Below the pieces are notes generated by a model. The model worked only from the letters and a program-made list of their open reading frames with translations. It was not told the origin of the DNA and did no database searches. From the NCBI RefSeq assembly GCF_000306235.2, contig NZ_AKWZ02000010.1:1426001-1490000 (forward strand): DNA of 64,000 nucleotides. The letters run 5' to 3'. Source of the DNA: Leptospira fainei serovar Hurstbridge str. BUT 6. Its GTDB lineage: Bacteria > Spirochaetota > Leptospiria > Leptospirales > Leptospiraceae. The position numbers were made by a program, and so were the translations under genes. Positions 8,763 through 19,060 of this stretch are shown piece after piece (the stretch's first letter is position 1; every line of letters starts with the position of its first letter).

Positions 8763-9179
8763 ATGCAAAATCATCTAATTCTATTTCCGATGGGAGCCTT
8801 AGGTTTTCTTACTTTTTTCGTCGTTTTGCTGATTCCTATCAGACGGTTTAGGGCGGCCTTTGCCGGGAAGGTCACTGCGGAAGATTTTAAATACGGAGAA
8901 TCCAAGCGAGTTCCTCCTTGGGTGTCCATTCCGAACCGAAATTACATGAATTTGTTGGAAGCGCCGATGCTATTTTACGTGATTTGCACGATTCTATACG
9001 TTGCGAATTCCGTGAATCTTACGAATCTTATTTTGGCCTGGGTCTATGTGATCTCGCGAATTTTGCACAGTTTCGTTCATTTAACGTTCAATCATATTTT
9101 TTGGCGCTTGGGTTTGTTTGCAGCGAGTAACGTCATATTAGCTTTGATATGGGCCTTATTCTTCTTCACATTTCTATAA
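8763..9179 (+). CDS. MAPEG-family integral membrane protein
   Basis: This 138-residue protein has four hydrophobic segments and the MAPEG signature region, NRNYMNLLEAPMLFYVICTI, followed by AWVYVISRILHSFVHLTFN. The family (membrane-associated proteins in eicosanoid and glutathione metabolism) includes glutathione-dependent transferases and peroxidases, but bacterial members mostly lack an assigned substrate. The ATG has GAGG a few bases upstream. It is transcribed alone and converges on the glutamine amidotransferase gene seven bases away. Confidence 0.85.
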   Translation: MQNHLILFPMGALGFLTFFVVLLIPIRRFRAAFAGKVTAEDFKYGESKRVPPWVSIPNRNYMNLLEAPMLFYVICTILYVANSVNLTNLILAWVYVISRILHSFVHLTFNHIFWRLGLFAASNVILALIWALFFFTFL

Positions 9180-9185
9180 TAAAGT

Positions 9186-9962
9186 TTAGGGTTTTTGATA
9201 GAATAAACGACCTTCTTTCCAGACTTGAAATTCGCCCGCTTTCAAATCATGCCAAGTTTCGTTCTTTGTAAGAGGTTGAGTTGCAAGTACGGTTACTATA
9301 TCTTTCGGACCGGTATGCTTTCGAAAATCGACCGTCATGTCCGCATCTATGAGGCGGGCTTTTCCGAACGGTGCATGGCGGGTAATGTAAGCGAGTTTTG
9401 TGGAACAAAACGCATATAGATATTTGGAATCCGATAGTAAGACGTTTGAAACACCTTTCTTCCCTAATATGGAGAGCAGTTTCTCGATTTCTGAAATGAG
9501 TCGCCTTTCATCTTTCGGTCTATCCTTGAATTTTCTTTTTAGTTCGGAAAGTAGCCGGCAGAATGCATGTTCGCTATCCGTTGTTCCGACGGGTCTAAAT
9601 TCCTTTAGAGGTTCCTTTTTGATTCCCTTTAATTGTCCGTTATGCGCAAAGGTCCAATAACTTCCCCAAAGTTCTCTCGCGAACGGATGCGTGTTCTTTA
9701 GCTCGACTTTTCCTCGATTGGCTTTTCGGATATGCGAAATTACGATATTGCTTTTGATCGGATATTTTTGAAGTAATTCGGCTACTTTAGAATCCACACT
9801 CGGATTCGGATCGTGAAATAAGCGGCAACCTTTTCCTTCATAGAATGCGATCCCCCATCCGTCTTTATGAGGTCCTGTCTTTCCGCCTCGTTGGATCAAG
9901 CCGGTGAAGCTAAAGCAAATATCGGTCGGAACATTCGCGCTCATTCCTAAGAGTTCACACAT
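9186..9962 (-). CDS. Class II glutamine amidotransferase (YafJ type)
   Basis: The 258-residue protein starts [20 protein letters not shown]; the second-position cysteine becomes the N-terminal nucleophile of class II (Ntn-type) glutaminase domains after Met removal. Further markers are [28 protein letters not shown] and FAHNGQL, which form the glutamine-binding site. The protein is a stand-alone glutaminase domain of the YafJ group, which releases ammonia from glutamine or a glutamyl compound. The partner reaction is unknown. It is convergent with the MAPEG gene and divergent from the glycosyltransferase-polA operon. Confidence 0.9.
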   Translation of the reverse strand: MCELLGMSANVPTDICFSFTGLIQRGGKTGPHKDGWGIAFYEGKGCRLFHDPNPSVDSKVAELLQKYPIKSNIVISHIRKANRGKVELKNTHPFARELWGSYWTFAHNGQLKGIKKEPLKEFRPVGTTDSEHAFCRLLSELKRKFKDRPKDERRLISEIEKLLSILGKKGVSNVLLSDSKYLYAFCSTKLAYITRHAPFGKARLIDADMTVDFRKHTGPKDIVTVLATQPLTKNETWHDLKAGEFQVWKEGRLFYQKP

Positions 9963-10043
9963 TTTGCAGTTACTCCGTTATAGTAGATATATAATCGCTA
10001 AAACAGAATATCCTTGTCGAGGACTTTTTAAGGATGCAATACG

Positions 10044-11225
10044 ATGTATAACTCCTTGCAGAATTCGAGGTTAGAACCCAACGTAGATCGCGTGATCCTA
10101 CATATAGATACCGAAACAGGTTGGCGAGGCGGAGAAAGGCAGCTCTTTCTTCTCGCCGAAGGTCTGAAAAAGCGTAAAATTTCCCAGCTCATTCTTTGCC
10201 GTCCCGGGTCGGCATTGGAAGCGAAAGCTAAGGAAGCAGGACTTCCTACGGTGACTCTTCCTTTGAAAGGCGAATGGGACTTCGCTTCCGTAAATGCTCT
10301 TCGCGATTTGGTTCGGGCAAAAGGAGTTCGAATTATTCATGCTCATACTGCAAAAGCTCACTCCATCGCTTGGATAGCAAAGGCAAAGCTTCCGCAAGTA
10401 CGCTTGATTGTTTCCCGTCGCGTCGATTTTAAGATTCGTAGGAACTGGTTTAGTAAACGCAAATATGTTTCTCCGCGCGTGGACCTGTTTCTTGCAGTCT
10501 CGAATAAAATTCGCGACGTGTTGATTCAAGGGGGAGTTGACCCGGCAAAGATCGTTACGGTCTATAGCGGTATCGAATTAAATCCCGCTTCTAGGAAACA
10601 TTCAAACTCATCTTTTCTTAGAAAGGAATTTCATTTACAAAAAGATGAATTGGTAATAGGCAATATCGCTGCGTTAGTCGATCATAAGGACCAAAAAACC
10701 CTTTTGAATGCGTTGGCATTAATTCAAACTGAACAAAAATTTAAGGCATTTATCGTCGGAGAAGGCAGCCTTAGACGAGAGCTGGAGGATTTGGCGCGAC
10801 AAAAAGGATTGCTCGATAAGGTCGTCTTTACCGGCTTTCGCGAGGATATTCCGGAGTTCCTTTCGTTATTCGATATTTTTACTCTCACCTCCAAGGAAGA
10901 AGGATTGGGAACCTCCGTCTTGGACGCGATGGCCGCAGGACTTCCGATCGTCGCTACGAATGGAGGCGGGATTTCGGAAATGCTGACACCCGAAAAGGGG
11001 GCCTTCGTCGCGCCGGTGGGAGACGCTAATTTTCTGGCCAAAGCATATAAGATTCTGCTTGAGGATTCCAAATTACGAAAAGTATTCGGGTCGTTTAACA
11101 AGGAATTTGTTAAAAAGTTTTCTGTAAAGAATACCGTAAAGCGAACTGAGCTTGCCTACTATAGTTTTCTGGGTGAAGATTTGTATTCCAATCCTGTAAA
11201 AGGAAAATCGGGAGAGGCTGCATGA
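10044..11225 (+). CDS. Family 4 glycosyltransferase
   Basis: The 393-residue protein has an N-terminal GT-B motif ([20 protein letters not shown]), a middle [13 protein letters not shown] segment and a donor-binding region [20 protein letters not shown] followed by [11 protein letters not shown]. This is a GT4-type retaining glycosyltransferase for a lipid or surface glycan. AAGGATG upstream of the ATG supports the start. The stop overlaps the polA start by four bases (ATGA), so the two are translationally coupled, although no functional link is obvious. Confidence 0.88.
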   Translation: MYNSLQNSRLEPNVDRVILHIDTETGWRGGERQLFLLAEGLKKRKISQLILCRPGSALEAKAKEAGLPTVTLPLKGEWDFASVNALRDLVRAKGVRIIHAHTAKAHSIAWIAKAKLPQVRLIVSRRVDFKIRRNWFSKRKYVSPRVDLFLAVSNKIRDVLIQGGVDPAKIVTVYSGIELNPASRKHSNSSFLRKEFHLQKDELVIGNIAALVDHKDQKTLLNALALIQTEQKFKAFIVGEGSLRRELEDLARQKGLLDKVVFTGFREDIPEFLSLFDIFTLTSKEEGLGTSVLDAMAAGLPIVATNGGGISEMLTPEKGAFVAPVGDANFLAKAYKILLEDSKLRKVFGSFNKEFVKKFSVKNTVKRTELAYYSFLGEDLYSNPVKGKSGEAA

Positions 11226-13963
11226 AGAGATTATTGATTATCGATGGACACGCGTTTGCGTTTCGAGCCTATTACGCTTTCGCCGCGACTCATCTTACGA
11301 ATTCCAAGACCGGTCAACCCAGCGGGGCGGTTTTCGGTTTTTTTAGAATGCTGTTCAAGCTTTTCGAGGATTATACTCCGACTCATGTTGCCATGACTTT
11401 CGACCCCGGGGGGCCTCTGGAACGGGGAACGACGTTTGCCGATTATAAGGCCAATCGTAAGCCGATGCCGGAGGATTTACGCCCGCAATTGCACGAAATC
11501 ATGGAAACGCTGGAGAAGCTAGGATTTAAGATATTACTAGTTAAAGGCCATGAAGCTGACGATGTGATCGGAACTTTAACGGAAACCTATAAATCGAAGG
11601 CCAAGGAGATCCTAATTTTCTCCGGAGATAAGGATCTTTATCAATTATTAGAAAAAAAGAATATTAAAATGCTCCGAGGGAAGAAGGGCGTAACCGAATT
11701 CGTCGAGATCGACTCTTCCTGGGTAAAGGAAGAATTGGGCGTGGACGTAAAGCAGATTCCCGATTATATGGGAATCGTGGGGGATACTTCCGATAACATT
11801 CCGGGAGTAAAGGGGATCGGGGATAAAGGCGCCTCCAAACTTCTTCAGGAATACAAAAATCTAGAGGGTATTTATAAGAATATAGAGGAGATTCGAAACG
11901 GTTCCGTAAAAACGAAATTATTGGAACACAAACAGAACGCCTTTCTTTCGAGGGATCTGGCCACGATCAAAAGAGATTTGGATTTAGGCGTCGGCGAAGA
12001 GCAGTTAAAAATTCCCGAATATAATTCCGATGAGGCGATTCGATATTTAAAATCGCAGGGTTATAATGTTCTTTCGCGGGATTTGGCTAAGGCCGCCGGA
12101 AAAGAACCGCCTCCCGATGAAACGGAAACTTCGGATGGAAAGGCCGCCGGTAAGAAAGGAATCTATAAACGAATCGAAAGTATCGAAGATCTTTCCAAGA
12201 TCGCAAGAGCCTGGAAGAAATCTCCGATTTTGGCGGTCGATACCGAAACGACGTCCCAAAATCCTTTCGACGCCGAACTTCTGGGGATTTCGGTATCGAA
12301 TCAAGATGGAACAGGATTTTATATTCCTGTCACTCATTCACAAGGTCTGTTTAGCGATCAACTCTTGGAATTGGAAAAGGTTCGCGAAATTCTCGGACCT
12401 GTTCTATCCGACCCATCCATTCCGAAAGTCGGACAAAATATTAAGTACGATCTGATCGTTTTGGAAAATCACGGTTTCGAAGTCGCGAATATCGTCTTTG
12501 ATACGATGCTCGCGTCCTATATTTTGCAACCCGAGTCCAGACATCATAACATGGACGACTTAGCCAAGGAGTTGTTAAACTATCAAACCATTCATTATTC
12601 CGATCTGGTGGGAACCGGGAAAAATAAGAAGAATCTTTGGGAAGTCGAATTGGAAAAGGTTTCCGAATATGCTTCCGAGGATGCGGATATAACTTTAAGA
12701 TTATATAATGCATTGCGAAAGCCCGTAAAAGATTCCGGAATGGAGTCAGTCTTCAAGGAAATCGATCTTCCTTTGATTCGAGTTCTTGCGGATATGGAAA
12801 AGGCCGGGATTGCGATCGATGCGCAATATTTCGCCGAACTTTCCAAGGATTTTCAGCGGGAAGTGAAAGATCTGGTTAGGCATATTCATAAATATGCCGG
12901 TCGGGAATTCAATATCGCTTCGACGAAGGAATTGCAAAAAGTCCTCTTCGAGGATCTGAAATTGAAAGTTGTTAAGAAAACCCAAACCGGATATTCCACG
13001 GATCACGAAGTTTTGGAAGAACTTTTGGGCGAGCATCCGATCATAGAAAAACTTTTGGATTATCGAAAATATACGAAGCTGATCTCCACTTACGTTGAAA
13101 CTCTGCCGACTATGGTGTCTGCTAAAGACGGGCGGATTCATACCAATTACAATATGACGATTGCTGCAACGGGAAGACTGTCTTCCACCGATCCTAATCT
13201 TCAGAATATACCCATTCGAGAAAAGGAAGGTCGTTTGATTCGTAAGGGATTTATCAGCGGGCATAAGGATTTTGAACTATTGAGCTTGGACTATTCTCAA
13301 ATCGAGTTGAGAATCATGGCTCACGTTTCCGGCGACCCTGCAATGGTGGACGCATATAAAAAGGGGATCGACATTCATAAGCGAACGGCATCGGCCTTGT
13401 ACGGGGTTTCCGAAACCGATGTCACTCCGGAAATGAGGGATAAGGCGAAGGTAGTTAACTTTTCCGTAATTTACGGCGTTACTCCTTACGGGTTGAGTAG
13501 AAATTTAAGAGTCCCGAGAGACGAAGCTAAAGGCTTTATAGAAAGATATTTAACTCAGTATCCGGGCGTCCAAAAATACATGGATGAAACGATCGCTTTT
13601 TGCGAAGAGAAAGGCTATGTGGAAACTTTAAAAGGACGCCGTCGCCCCGTTCCGGATATTAATTCGACCAACCGAATGTCGAAAGAGGCTGCTCGCCGCG
13701 TAGCAATTAATACTCCGATCCAAGGTACTTGTGCTGATATGATCAAGATCGCGATGATGCATATCCATAAACGAATTGCGGATCAGGGTTGGAAATCCAA
13801 ACTATTACTTCAGGTACATGACGAATTGGTATTCGAAGTTCATAGGAAGGAAAAGGACGAATTCTTAAAGAGCGCGAAGGAATTGATGGAGAACGCGCTT
13901 CCTTTAAGCGTGCCCATTAAGGTTTCCGGCAAATTCGGAGCTAACTGGGAAGAAGCGCACTAG
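11222..13963 (+). CDS. polA: DNA polymerase I
   Basis: This 913-residue enzyme has all three classic domains. The 5' nuclease occupies about 1-290 ([36 protein letters not shown]). The 3'-5' exonuclease begins near 335 with intact acidic motifs (VDTETTS, GQNIKYD and YASEDAD), so proofreading should be active. The polymerase domain has motif A ([18 protein letters not shown]), motif B ([17 protein letters not shown]) and motif C ([13 protein letters not shown]). It fills gaps during repair and removes RNA primers. Length matches the family, and translation is coupled to the upstream glycosyltransferase gene. Confidence 0.98.
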   Translation: MKRLLIIDGHAFAFRAYYAFAATHLTNSKTGQPSGAVFGFFRMLFKLFEDYTPTHVAMTFDPGGPLERGTTFADYKANRKPMPEDLRPQLHEIMETLEKLGFKILLVKGHEADDVIGTLTETYKSKAKEILIFSGDKDLYQLLEKKNIKMLRGKKGVTEFVEIDSSWVKEELGVDVKQIPDYMGIVGDTSDNIPGVKGIGDKGASKLLQEYKNLEGIYKNIEEIRNGSVKTKLLEHKQNAFLSRDLATIKRDLDLGVGEEQLKIPEYNSDEAIRYLKSQGYNVLSRDLAKAAGKEPPPDETETSDGKAAGKKGIYKRIESIEDLSKIARAWKKSPILAVDTETTSQNPFDAELLGISVSNQDGTGFYIPVTHSQGLFSDQLLELEKVREILGPVLSDPSIPKVGQNIKYDLIVLENHGFEVANIVFDTMLASYILQPESRHHNMDDLAKELLNYQTIHYSDLVGTGKNKKNLWEVELEKVSEYASEDADITLRLYNALRKPVKDSGMESVFKEIDLPLIRVLADMEKAGIAIDAQYFAELSKDFQREVKDLVRHIHKYAGREFNIASTKELQKVLFEDLKLKVVKKTQTGYSTDHEVLEELLGEHPIIEKLLDYRKYTKLISTYVETLPTMVSAKDGRIHTNYNMTIAATGRLSSTDPNLQNIPIREKEGRLIRKGFISGHKDFELLSLDYSQIELRIMAHVSGDPAMVDAYKKGIDIHKRTASALYGVSETDVTPEMRDKAKVVNFSVIYGVTPYGLSRNLRVPRDEAKGFIERYLTQYPGVQKYMDETIAFCEEKGYVETLKGRRRPVPDINSTNRMSKEAARRVAINTPIQGTCADMIKIAMMHIHKRIADQGWKSKLLLQVHDELVFEVHRKEKDEFLKSAKELMENALPLSVPIKVSGKFGANWEEAH

Positions 13964-14096
13964 GAATTTATCCCTATGGTTAACTATAAACTCGGATAGG
14001 ATCAACTCCTTACCATTAAGATCGTTCCGAGTAAAAAAGGACCTCTCTTTGAGATATCTGTCGGGGGAATTCCGTCCGTGGAAGTTTTCGGACTTT

Positions 14097-14942
14097 TTAC
14101 GCGCTGGCGGATAATATTTCTCCGAATGTGCTATGGGACGCCGAAGTAATGAGGATTTCCTCTTTAGAATGAGCATGGAGCACGGAAGGGTTAGAGCCGA
14201 TCGCCCTAGCTTTCAGATGCTTTCCTTGTTCGATGATTCTGAAATTAGGAAGGTCGCTTCGAATTTTGTCTTTAGGTGCGTTAGCGAGAAGCATGCAACC
14301 GCCGGAGGGGAATAGATTGGTTAAACGAAGCGGACCTCCTGTGGTGAAATAATTCTCCGATCCAGGCGTCAAAGTAATCTCGCTCGCACTTAGGAAATAT
14401 TCCGAACAGAGTCTGAATCTTCCTAACCCATTAAGTAAAGTTAATGTTCCGGAAGGAGATGCGAGTAGATGGTCGCCGATTAGTCCGCTTGCAAGTATAT
14501 CGCCGTTGGCTGTGGACGCGGTCGTCTTGCCTTCGACTTTACTCATGACGATATCTCCCTTAGAAGAGCTTAACGTAAATTTCCCTGAGGCGTTTTCTAC
14601 ACGCATATCTCCTTCGGTACTTGCTGCCGTAACGGATGAAAACCGACCTTTGAGGCGAATCGGAGCGGATCGACCGACTATCTTAACGTCCAATTCGGAT
14701 GGTATTTTCACTTGGAATCGAATTGTTCCTGTTGCCGAAAGAAAACCCGGAGAGATTGCGGTGATTTTAAGAATATTTCCCTTTCTCGAGATTCGGTATC
14801 GGATCTTCCCCTCTATCTCCGCTATGAATTCCGGAGGAGCTTCACTTGCTATCACGAATACGTCTCCCCCATGCCCGAGAATTTCCACTTTCGTAATTCC
14901 CTCCATATCAAGGGGATACTGTTCTAAAATTCGATTATTCAT
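14097..14942 (-). CDS. DUF4097-type beta-helical protein
   Basis: The protein of about 281 residues is built of repeating short beta strands (VTAASTEGDMRVENASGK, LSSSKGDIVMSKVEGK, TASTANGDILASG), the pattern of DUF4097/DUF2807-like right-handed beta-solenoids often called putative adhesins. No signal peptide is seen, so it may be cytoplasmic or membrane-peripheral. The ATG at 14940-14942 is chosen because AGGAG lies eight bases upstream; a longer frame to 14996 lacks such support. It is convergent with polA and divergent from the MarR gene, sharing the operator-bearing intergenic region. Function unknown. Confidence 0.7.
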   Translation of the reverse strand: MNNRILEQYPLDMEGITKVEILGHGGDVFVIASEAPPEFIAEIEGKIRYRISRKGNILKITAISPGFLSATGTIRFQVKIPSELDVKIVGRSAPIRLKGRFSSVTAASTEGDMRVENASGKFTLSSSKGDIVMSKVEGKTTASTANGDILASGLIGDHLLASPSGTLTLLNGLGRFRLCSEYFLSASEITLTPGSENYFTTGGPLRLTNLFPSGGCMLLANAPKDKIRSDLPNFRIIEQGKHLKARAIGSNPSVLHAHSKEEILITSASHSTFGEILSASA

Positions 14943-15044
14943 ACGTTTCTCTCCTGTGAAAAAAATGGGTTTGATCGGTCTTGACTCTTTGGACACCGTT
15001 CCGATTCTAACCCTCAGAGATTAAAAATCTTAGTAGAAAAAATA

Positions 15045-15057
15045 CTTAGTTACTAAG
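15045..15057. promoter_or_regulatory. Palindromic operator upstream of the MarR gene
   Basis: CTTAGTTACTAAG is a perfect inverted repeat with a one-base centre, 20 bp before the regulator start. A further half-site CTTAGTA lies at 15029-15035. A related palindrome precedes the adjacent old yellow enzyme gene, so both are good candidates for the MarR binding site. It also lies in the 5' region of the divergent DUF4097 gene. Confidence 0.6.
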
Positions 15058-15077
15058 ATAATGAAGGTCTAAGGTAT

Positions 15078-15560
15078 ATGGCGGATTCATCAAGTAAAAA
15101 ACTCACCCGGAAGGAAATTTTAGATTCGGTAATGATGGCCATTCGAGAGATGAGCGCGCTTTCAGTCATTATCAGTCAAACGGTTGCCGAAAAGGTAGGA
15201 ATCAACAGCACCGATATGGAATGCGGCGATTTCCTTCAAATCTATGGTCCAATGACCGCAGGAAAATTGGCCGAATTGAGCGGACTTACGACCGGGGCAA
15301 TTACCGGGGTAATCGATCGATTGGAAAAGGCAAACCTAGCGAAACGGGAATTTGATCCTTCGGACAGAAGAAAAGTATTAGTGGTTCCAAGCCAAAAAAG
15401 GGCCAAAGAATTCGAATCATATTATGCTTCTTTGGGAAAATCGGCTAGCGATGCATTGGATCGTTATACTACGGACCAATTGAATGCATTCTTGTCCATC
15501 AGTCGGGACATGATCGCTATTTCACAAACCGAAATTAAACTCATGCGGGACGTGGAATAA
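15078..15560 (+). CDS. MarR-family transcriptional regulator
   Basis: The 160-residue protein carries the MarR winged-helix core: GPMTAGKLAELSGLTTGAIT as the helix-turn-helix, then VIDRLEKANLAKREFDPSDR with the D-x-R of the wing and RKVLVV. Flanking helices would form the dimer interface. It probably represses itself and the downstream old yellow enzyme through the palindromes at 15045-15057 and 15596-15611, releasing them in the presence of an electrophile or aromatic ligand. The ligand is inferred from the neighbour, not visible in the sequence. Confidence 0.9.
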   Translation: MADSSSKKLTRKEILDSVMMAIREMSALSVIISQTVAEKVGINSTDMECGDFLQIYGPMTAGKLAELSGLTTGAITGVIDRLEKANLAKREFDPSDRRKVLVVPSQKRAKEFESYYASLGKSASDALDRYTTDQLNAFLSISRDMIAISQTEIKLMRDVE

Positions 15561-15595
15561 TTTCGCTTCTCGAAGGAATTCTTTTTCAAAAAAAT

Positions 15596-15611
15596 ACTTT
15601 ATTATTAAAGT
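15596..15611. promoter_or_regulatory. Palindromic operator upstream of the old yellow enzyme gene
   Basis: ACTTTATTATTAAAGT is a perfect 6-bp inverted repeat with a 4-bp centre, about 20 bp before the enzyme start. It and the upstream regulator's operator share the frame AAAAATACTT...TTA.TAA and a following GGTCTAA, which argues that one protein recognises both. Confidence 0.55.
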
Positions 15612-15631
15612 TTTCGGTCTAACCATTAATT

Positions 15632-16732
15632 ATGAGTACACATCGACTTTTTACACCTTATAAACTCGGAACGATCGAATTGAAAAATCGAGTCGTAATG
15701 AGCCCAATGACTCGGTCCCGAGCAATTGAAAATATTCCCAATGATTTAATGGCGGAATATTATTCGCAAAGAGCAAATGCAGGGCTGATCGTCACCGAAG
15801 GAACTTCTCCTTCAGCCAATGGTCTCGGATACGCGCGAATACCCGGAATTTTTTCGGATGAGCAAGTGACCGGTTGGAAAAAAGTCACTGACGCCGTTCA
15901 TAAAAAGGGTGGTCGCATTTTCATACAAATAATGCATACCGGCCGTGTTGGACATCCGGTGAATCTTCCTTCTGGCGCTGAACTCGTCGGAGCGTCCGCA
16001 ATCGGAGTGAAGGGGACCGTTTGGACGGATAGCGAAGGAAACAAGGAATACGGTGTTCCTCGCGAAATGAGCCGATCCGATGTTCAAAAAACGATTCAGG
16101 AATATGTAAAGTCATCTGAGAATGCGATTCGCGCAGGTTTTGACGGAGTCGAATTGCATGGCGCTAACGGTTATTTAATCGATCAGTTTTTAAATCCGTC
16201 TTCTAATCATCGTACGGACGACTATGGCGGCTCGGCTGCTAATCGAAATCGCTTCGCGATTGAAGTAGCGACTGCAGTCGCTAAAGCGATCGGCGCTGAC
16301 AAAGTCGGAATTCGTATTTCACCGTACGGAGTATTTAACGATATGCAGAGCTTTGAGGGTCTCGAAGACCAGTACGAAGAATTGGCAAAAGCATTTGGAA
16401 GGATCGGTTTGACTTACATTCATATCGTCGATCATTCCTCGATGGGCGCTCCGAAACCTGAACCTTCTACTGTTCGTAAAATCAGAGAGGCTTACAAAGC
16501 AGAAAATGCCACCGGCACTTTCATTCTCTCCGGCGGATATGACTTAGCCCGTAGTGAAACGGATTTAACGAGTGGCGCCGGTGATTTAATCGCCTTCGGA
16601 AGACCATATATCTCCAATCCGGATTTGGTGGATCGCTTAGAGAAGGAACTTCCTTTGGCGGAACCCGACGCGGCAACCTTCTATACCCCCGGAGAAAAAG
16701 GATATACCGACTACGCGTACGTAGCTAAGTAG
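15632..16732 (+). CDS. Old yellow enzyme family ene-reductase (NemA-like)
   Basis: The 366-residue flavoprotein opens with LFTPYKLGTIELKNRVVMSP and has MTRSRA, TEGTSPSANGLGY, IQIMHTGRVGHP and the FMN/substrate motif HGANGYLIDQFLNPSSN with RTDDYGGS. These are diagnostic of NAD(P)H-dependent FMN ene-reductases that reduce alpha,beta-unsaturated carbonyls, nitroesters or N-ethylmaleimide in the cytoplasm. The upstream MarR gene and its paired palindromes suggest induction by reactive electrophiles, as for E. coli nemRA-type systems (although NemR is a TetR protein). Length is normal for the family. Confidence 0.93.
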   Translation: MSTHRLFTPYKLGTIELKNRVVMSPMTRSRAIENIPNDLMAEYYSQRANAGLIVTEGTSPSANGLGYARIPGIFSDEQVTGWKKVTDAVHKKGGRIFIQIMHTGRVGHPVNLPSGAELVGASAIGVKGTVWTDSEGNKEYGVPREMSRSDVQKTIQEYVKSSENAIRAGFDGVELHGANGYLIDQFLNPSSNHRTDDYGGSAANRNRFAIEVATAVAKAIGADKVGIRISPYGVFNDMQSFEGLEDQYEELAKAFGRIGLTYIHIVDHSSMGAPKPEPSTVRKIREAYKAENATGTFILSGGYDLARSETDLTSGAGDLIAFGRPYISNPDLVDRLEKELPLAEPDAATFYTPGEKGYTDYAYVAK

Positions 16733-16742
16733 AGATCCCAAA

Positions 16743-16778
16743 CTCTCTTTCGAATCATGCAATCGATTCGAAAGAGAG
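16743..16778. terminator. Bidirectional hairpin between convergent genes
   Basis: CTCTCTTTCGAATC and GATTCGAAAGAGAG form a perfect 14-bp stem with an 8-nt loop, ten bases after the old yellow enzyme stop and facing the convergent SH3b gene. No U-tract follows on either strand, so it may act as a shared 3' end stabiliser or an atypical terminator. Confidence 0.6.
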
Positions 16779-16852
16779 GCTCCGTTTCCAAGACTCGAAT
16801 CGAGGACCATTAGAAAAAAGGAATGTTATAAGCGTATATTAAGATTTGGAAT

Positions 16853-17956
16853 CTAACATGCGTCCCCGGCGCCCCGGAGAATAAGCTGCAACGTTCCATT
16901 CCTAAGCTCGTAAAGGCTTTTGATCGAAGAGTCGTAACCTATATCGGTGAAAATGAGCACCGGAACCGGATCTTCTTCCCGATAAACTACGCCTACAAGG
17001 TGAAAATAACCGCCGTAAGCCCCTAGTTCCTGGGAAAGTTTATCCGATTTTTCGTAAGCGATCAGCGCTCGATCGGTCCCCGATTTTCTAGCGAGTAAAT
17101 ACAAATATCGTCTTTCGGCGATTCCCTCGGAGAAGGCGATTCTGCCCGAAATAAAGGTCTCTTTTTTAGAAGTCTTAAATTCGTAGACTTCTTGAATTTT
17201 GGATCGAAGCCATTGGGTTTCGGGATAGCCGCGAGCTTTCCAGGTAGTTTCGGCTAAGGAGCGAAAGAGTTCATAATCGGAGTCAGTTTGCGAAAGTTCA
17301 TGGAGGGGGATCGAATTTAACGCCATATCCGCGGAATGAACAAGGTAAGAAATTTTCGGATCTAAAAGAGATGTCGGTTTTACTTTTATTGCCGGCAATT
17401 GTTGGCATCCGTACGTAGTCGGATTCGTAGCGGCAAAACCGGGCCCTTTATTTCCCGCAATCAGAGCAACAGACGGTAAATTCGCGTCGACCCCGCTTCG
17501 GAATTTGTAATCAAATTCGTATTCATCCTTCGCGGCCTGCCAGCCGTTCTTACTAAAGAATGCGAGGGGGACGAAAATCGGTAACTCTTTAGGATCGTAT
17601 CCGGACCAAACTAGGCCGATCAGTTTGTACGAATCCAAAGTTTCAGGCGGAGTCGAACCTAAATACTTTCTGGAAACAAAACCTGTTCGTCCGTCTTCTA
17701 CTTTTACTTTCGCCCAATCTAACGAGGATGCATCGGATAGAAGTTTTACTTTTGCGCCTTTATTGAGGGTAAAGAGAATTTTTCCGGACTCCGGCGATTC
17801 TCTCACATTTAAAACGCCTGAAGTAATCAGGACATAGCGAACTCCGTCACCTTCCTGTCCCGAGATAGGAATAGCAAGGCAGATCAAAATCGCGAGTATA
17901 GCCTTAGTGATGTCTCGTCTCACTTGGGACAAAGAATCGAAAGCAATCGAATCCAC
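16853..17956 (-). CDS. Exported SH3b-domain protein
   Basis: The 367-residue protein has an internal hydrophobic signal or anchor (about 15-33, ending ISGQ) followed by a bacterial SH3 domain (about 40-100): VRYVLITSGVLNVRESPESG, then GAKVKLLSD, WAKVKVEDGRTGFVSRKYLG. The remaining 260 residues show no family I recognise. SH3b domains usually bind peptidoglycan or act as protein-protein modules in the envelope. A later start (after the first 15 residues) is possible because the signal peptide begins late. It ends facing the old yellow enzyme gene. Confidence 0.7.
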   Translation of the reverse strand: MDSIAFDSLSQVRRDITKAILAILICLAIPISGQEGDGVRYVLITSGVLNVRESPESGKILFTLNKGAKVKLLSDASSLDWAKVKVEDGRTGFVSRKYLGSTPPETLDSYKLIGLVWSGYDPKELPIFVPLAFFSKNGWQAAKDEYEFDYKFRSGVDANLPSVALIAGNKGPGFAATNPTTYGCQQLPAIKVKPTSLLDPKISYLVHSADMALNSIPLHELSQTDSDYELFRSLAETTWKARGYPETQWLRSKIQEVYEFKTSKKETFISGRIAFSEGIAERRYLYLLARKSGTDRALIAYEKSDKLSQELGAYGGYFHLVGVVYREEDPVPVLIFTDIGYDSSIKSLYELRNGTLQLILRGAGDAC

Positions 17957-18095
17957 CGCAAATCTTTTTCTATGCTAATGTCCGTTTAATCGCATTTAGA
18001 TGGAATTCCTTCCATAGCGTAAATAAACCGTTTTATTGGTCGTTAAGCGAAGTAGTGGCGGATTTAGTTTGCTTGTTGAAAATAAAGAAGGATAT

Positions 18096-18114
18096 GCCCG
18101 GCAAAAAGCCGGGC
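18096..18114. terminator. GC-rich hairpin after the coiled-coil protein gene
   Basis: GCCCGGC, AAAAA and GCCGGGC form a 7-bp GC stem 29 bases past the stop at 18144 of the minus-strand gene. U-tracts are weak on both strands. It is a probable but imperfect intrinsic terminator. Confidence 0.5.
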
Positions 18115-18143
18115 TTTAAAAAGCGAATGATTCGGGAGAAATA

Positions 18144-18668
18144 CTAGTCCTGAATCAATCTTTCGATCGTCTTCTCGGAAAGCTGTTTCATCCGAATATC
18201 TTTCGTGGAAAGATCCTCTACGGATTTCCGGAAATTCTCCGGGCTCTTCAGCATACCCAACGATAAAACGTTTTCGGACTCAACCTCGAATTTTCGAATC
18301 GCATCAGTCAGTTCGTCCTTATTTTTTAGAACCTTATCTTTGACTGTATTCAGGTCGAGATCAGGATTTTCCGCAAGTTCCCGAAAGAGAGGAGTTTCTC
18401 CAAAAAGAATATGTATCAGATCTTCTTTCGGCGTGTTTCCTTCATTCAGGATTCCAAGTTTCATCTGTTCCCGAGAAAGTTCTTGCTGCAGACCTGTTAG
18501 GGTCTCTTGAACTTTTAGGTAACGGGAAGTCAGGCTACTGGAAAACTCTGTTTTATCCGCTGTGTTTTGGGTTTCCGAGGGCGTACCGGTCCTTCCTGGA
18601 ACGGAAGATCTCTTATCGCGGAGAAGCTTCTCAGCCGAAGAGACCAGATTTGTTAGCTGAACGTCCAT
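18144..18668 (-). CDS. Predicted coiled-coil protein of unknown function
   Basis: The 174-residue product is highly charged and helical with no signal peptide. A Ser/Thr/Pro-rich linker (about 22-45) separates a short N-terminal helix from long predicted coiled coils (about 48-70 and 105-170). I do not recognise the family. AAGGAGGG ahead of the ATG is a strong ribosome-binding site, so it is almost certainly expressed. It is monocistronic, with an AT-rich 390-bp gap upstream and a GC hairpin downstream. A chaperone or structural role is conceivable but there is no direct evidence. Confidence 0.6.
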   Translation of the reverse strand: MDVQLTNLVSSAEKLLRDKRSSVPGRTGTPSETQNTADKTEFSSSLTSRYLKVQETLTGLQQELSREQMKLGILNEGNTPKEDLIHILFGETPLFRELAENPDLDLNTVKDKVLKNKDELTDAIRKFEVESENVLSLGMLKSPENFRKSVEDLSTKDIRMKQLSEKTIERLIQD

Positions 18669-19060
18669 GTTCTTTACCCTCCTTTCGGTTCTGCCGGGAC
18701 TTGTGCAGGGAGGAATTCGGATTACCTTCCGATTCTTCTCTCCTCCATGCCTTTATGTCTCATCAATGCGGCTTCCCCACAGGCTTATCTGTACTCAGTA
18801 TCGGTAAAACCTTTTCCAACCAATGAATTTTTTTTGTTATTGAATCAATTTTTGAAAAAAAAATCCGAACAGGTCGAACCATAAAAGACTTCAAAACGGC
18901 ATTCGAAGTGGTTTAAGTATTTTTAATCGCTAAACTCGACTTCTTCTCCGATTATTTCAAGGAAATCGGACGAAATCGCTGAAATCGTCCTCGCGGCTAA
19001 AGTAAAAAGGAGATTTGATTTCTCGCTAAAATACTAACACTTGATTTGGTGCCGGAAGAA
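18669..19060. other. Intergenic leader region, nothing recognised
   Basis: This 390-bp stretch lies upstream of the coiled-coil protein gene and downstream of the LptF/LptG gene. It has A- and T-rich runs (about 18828-18862) that could hold a promoter. No RNA family, repeat or convincing small gene is visible. Confidence 0.45.
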
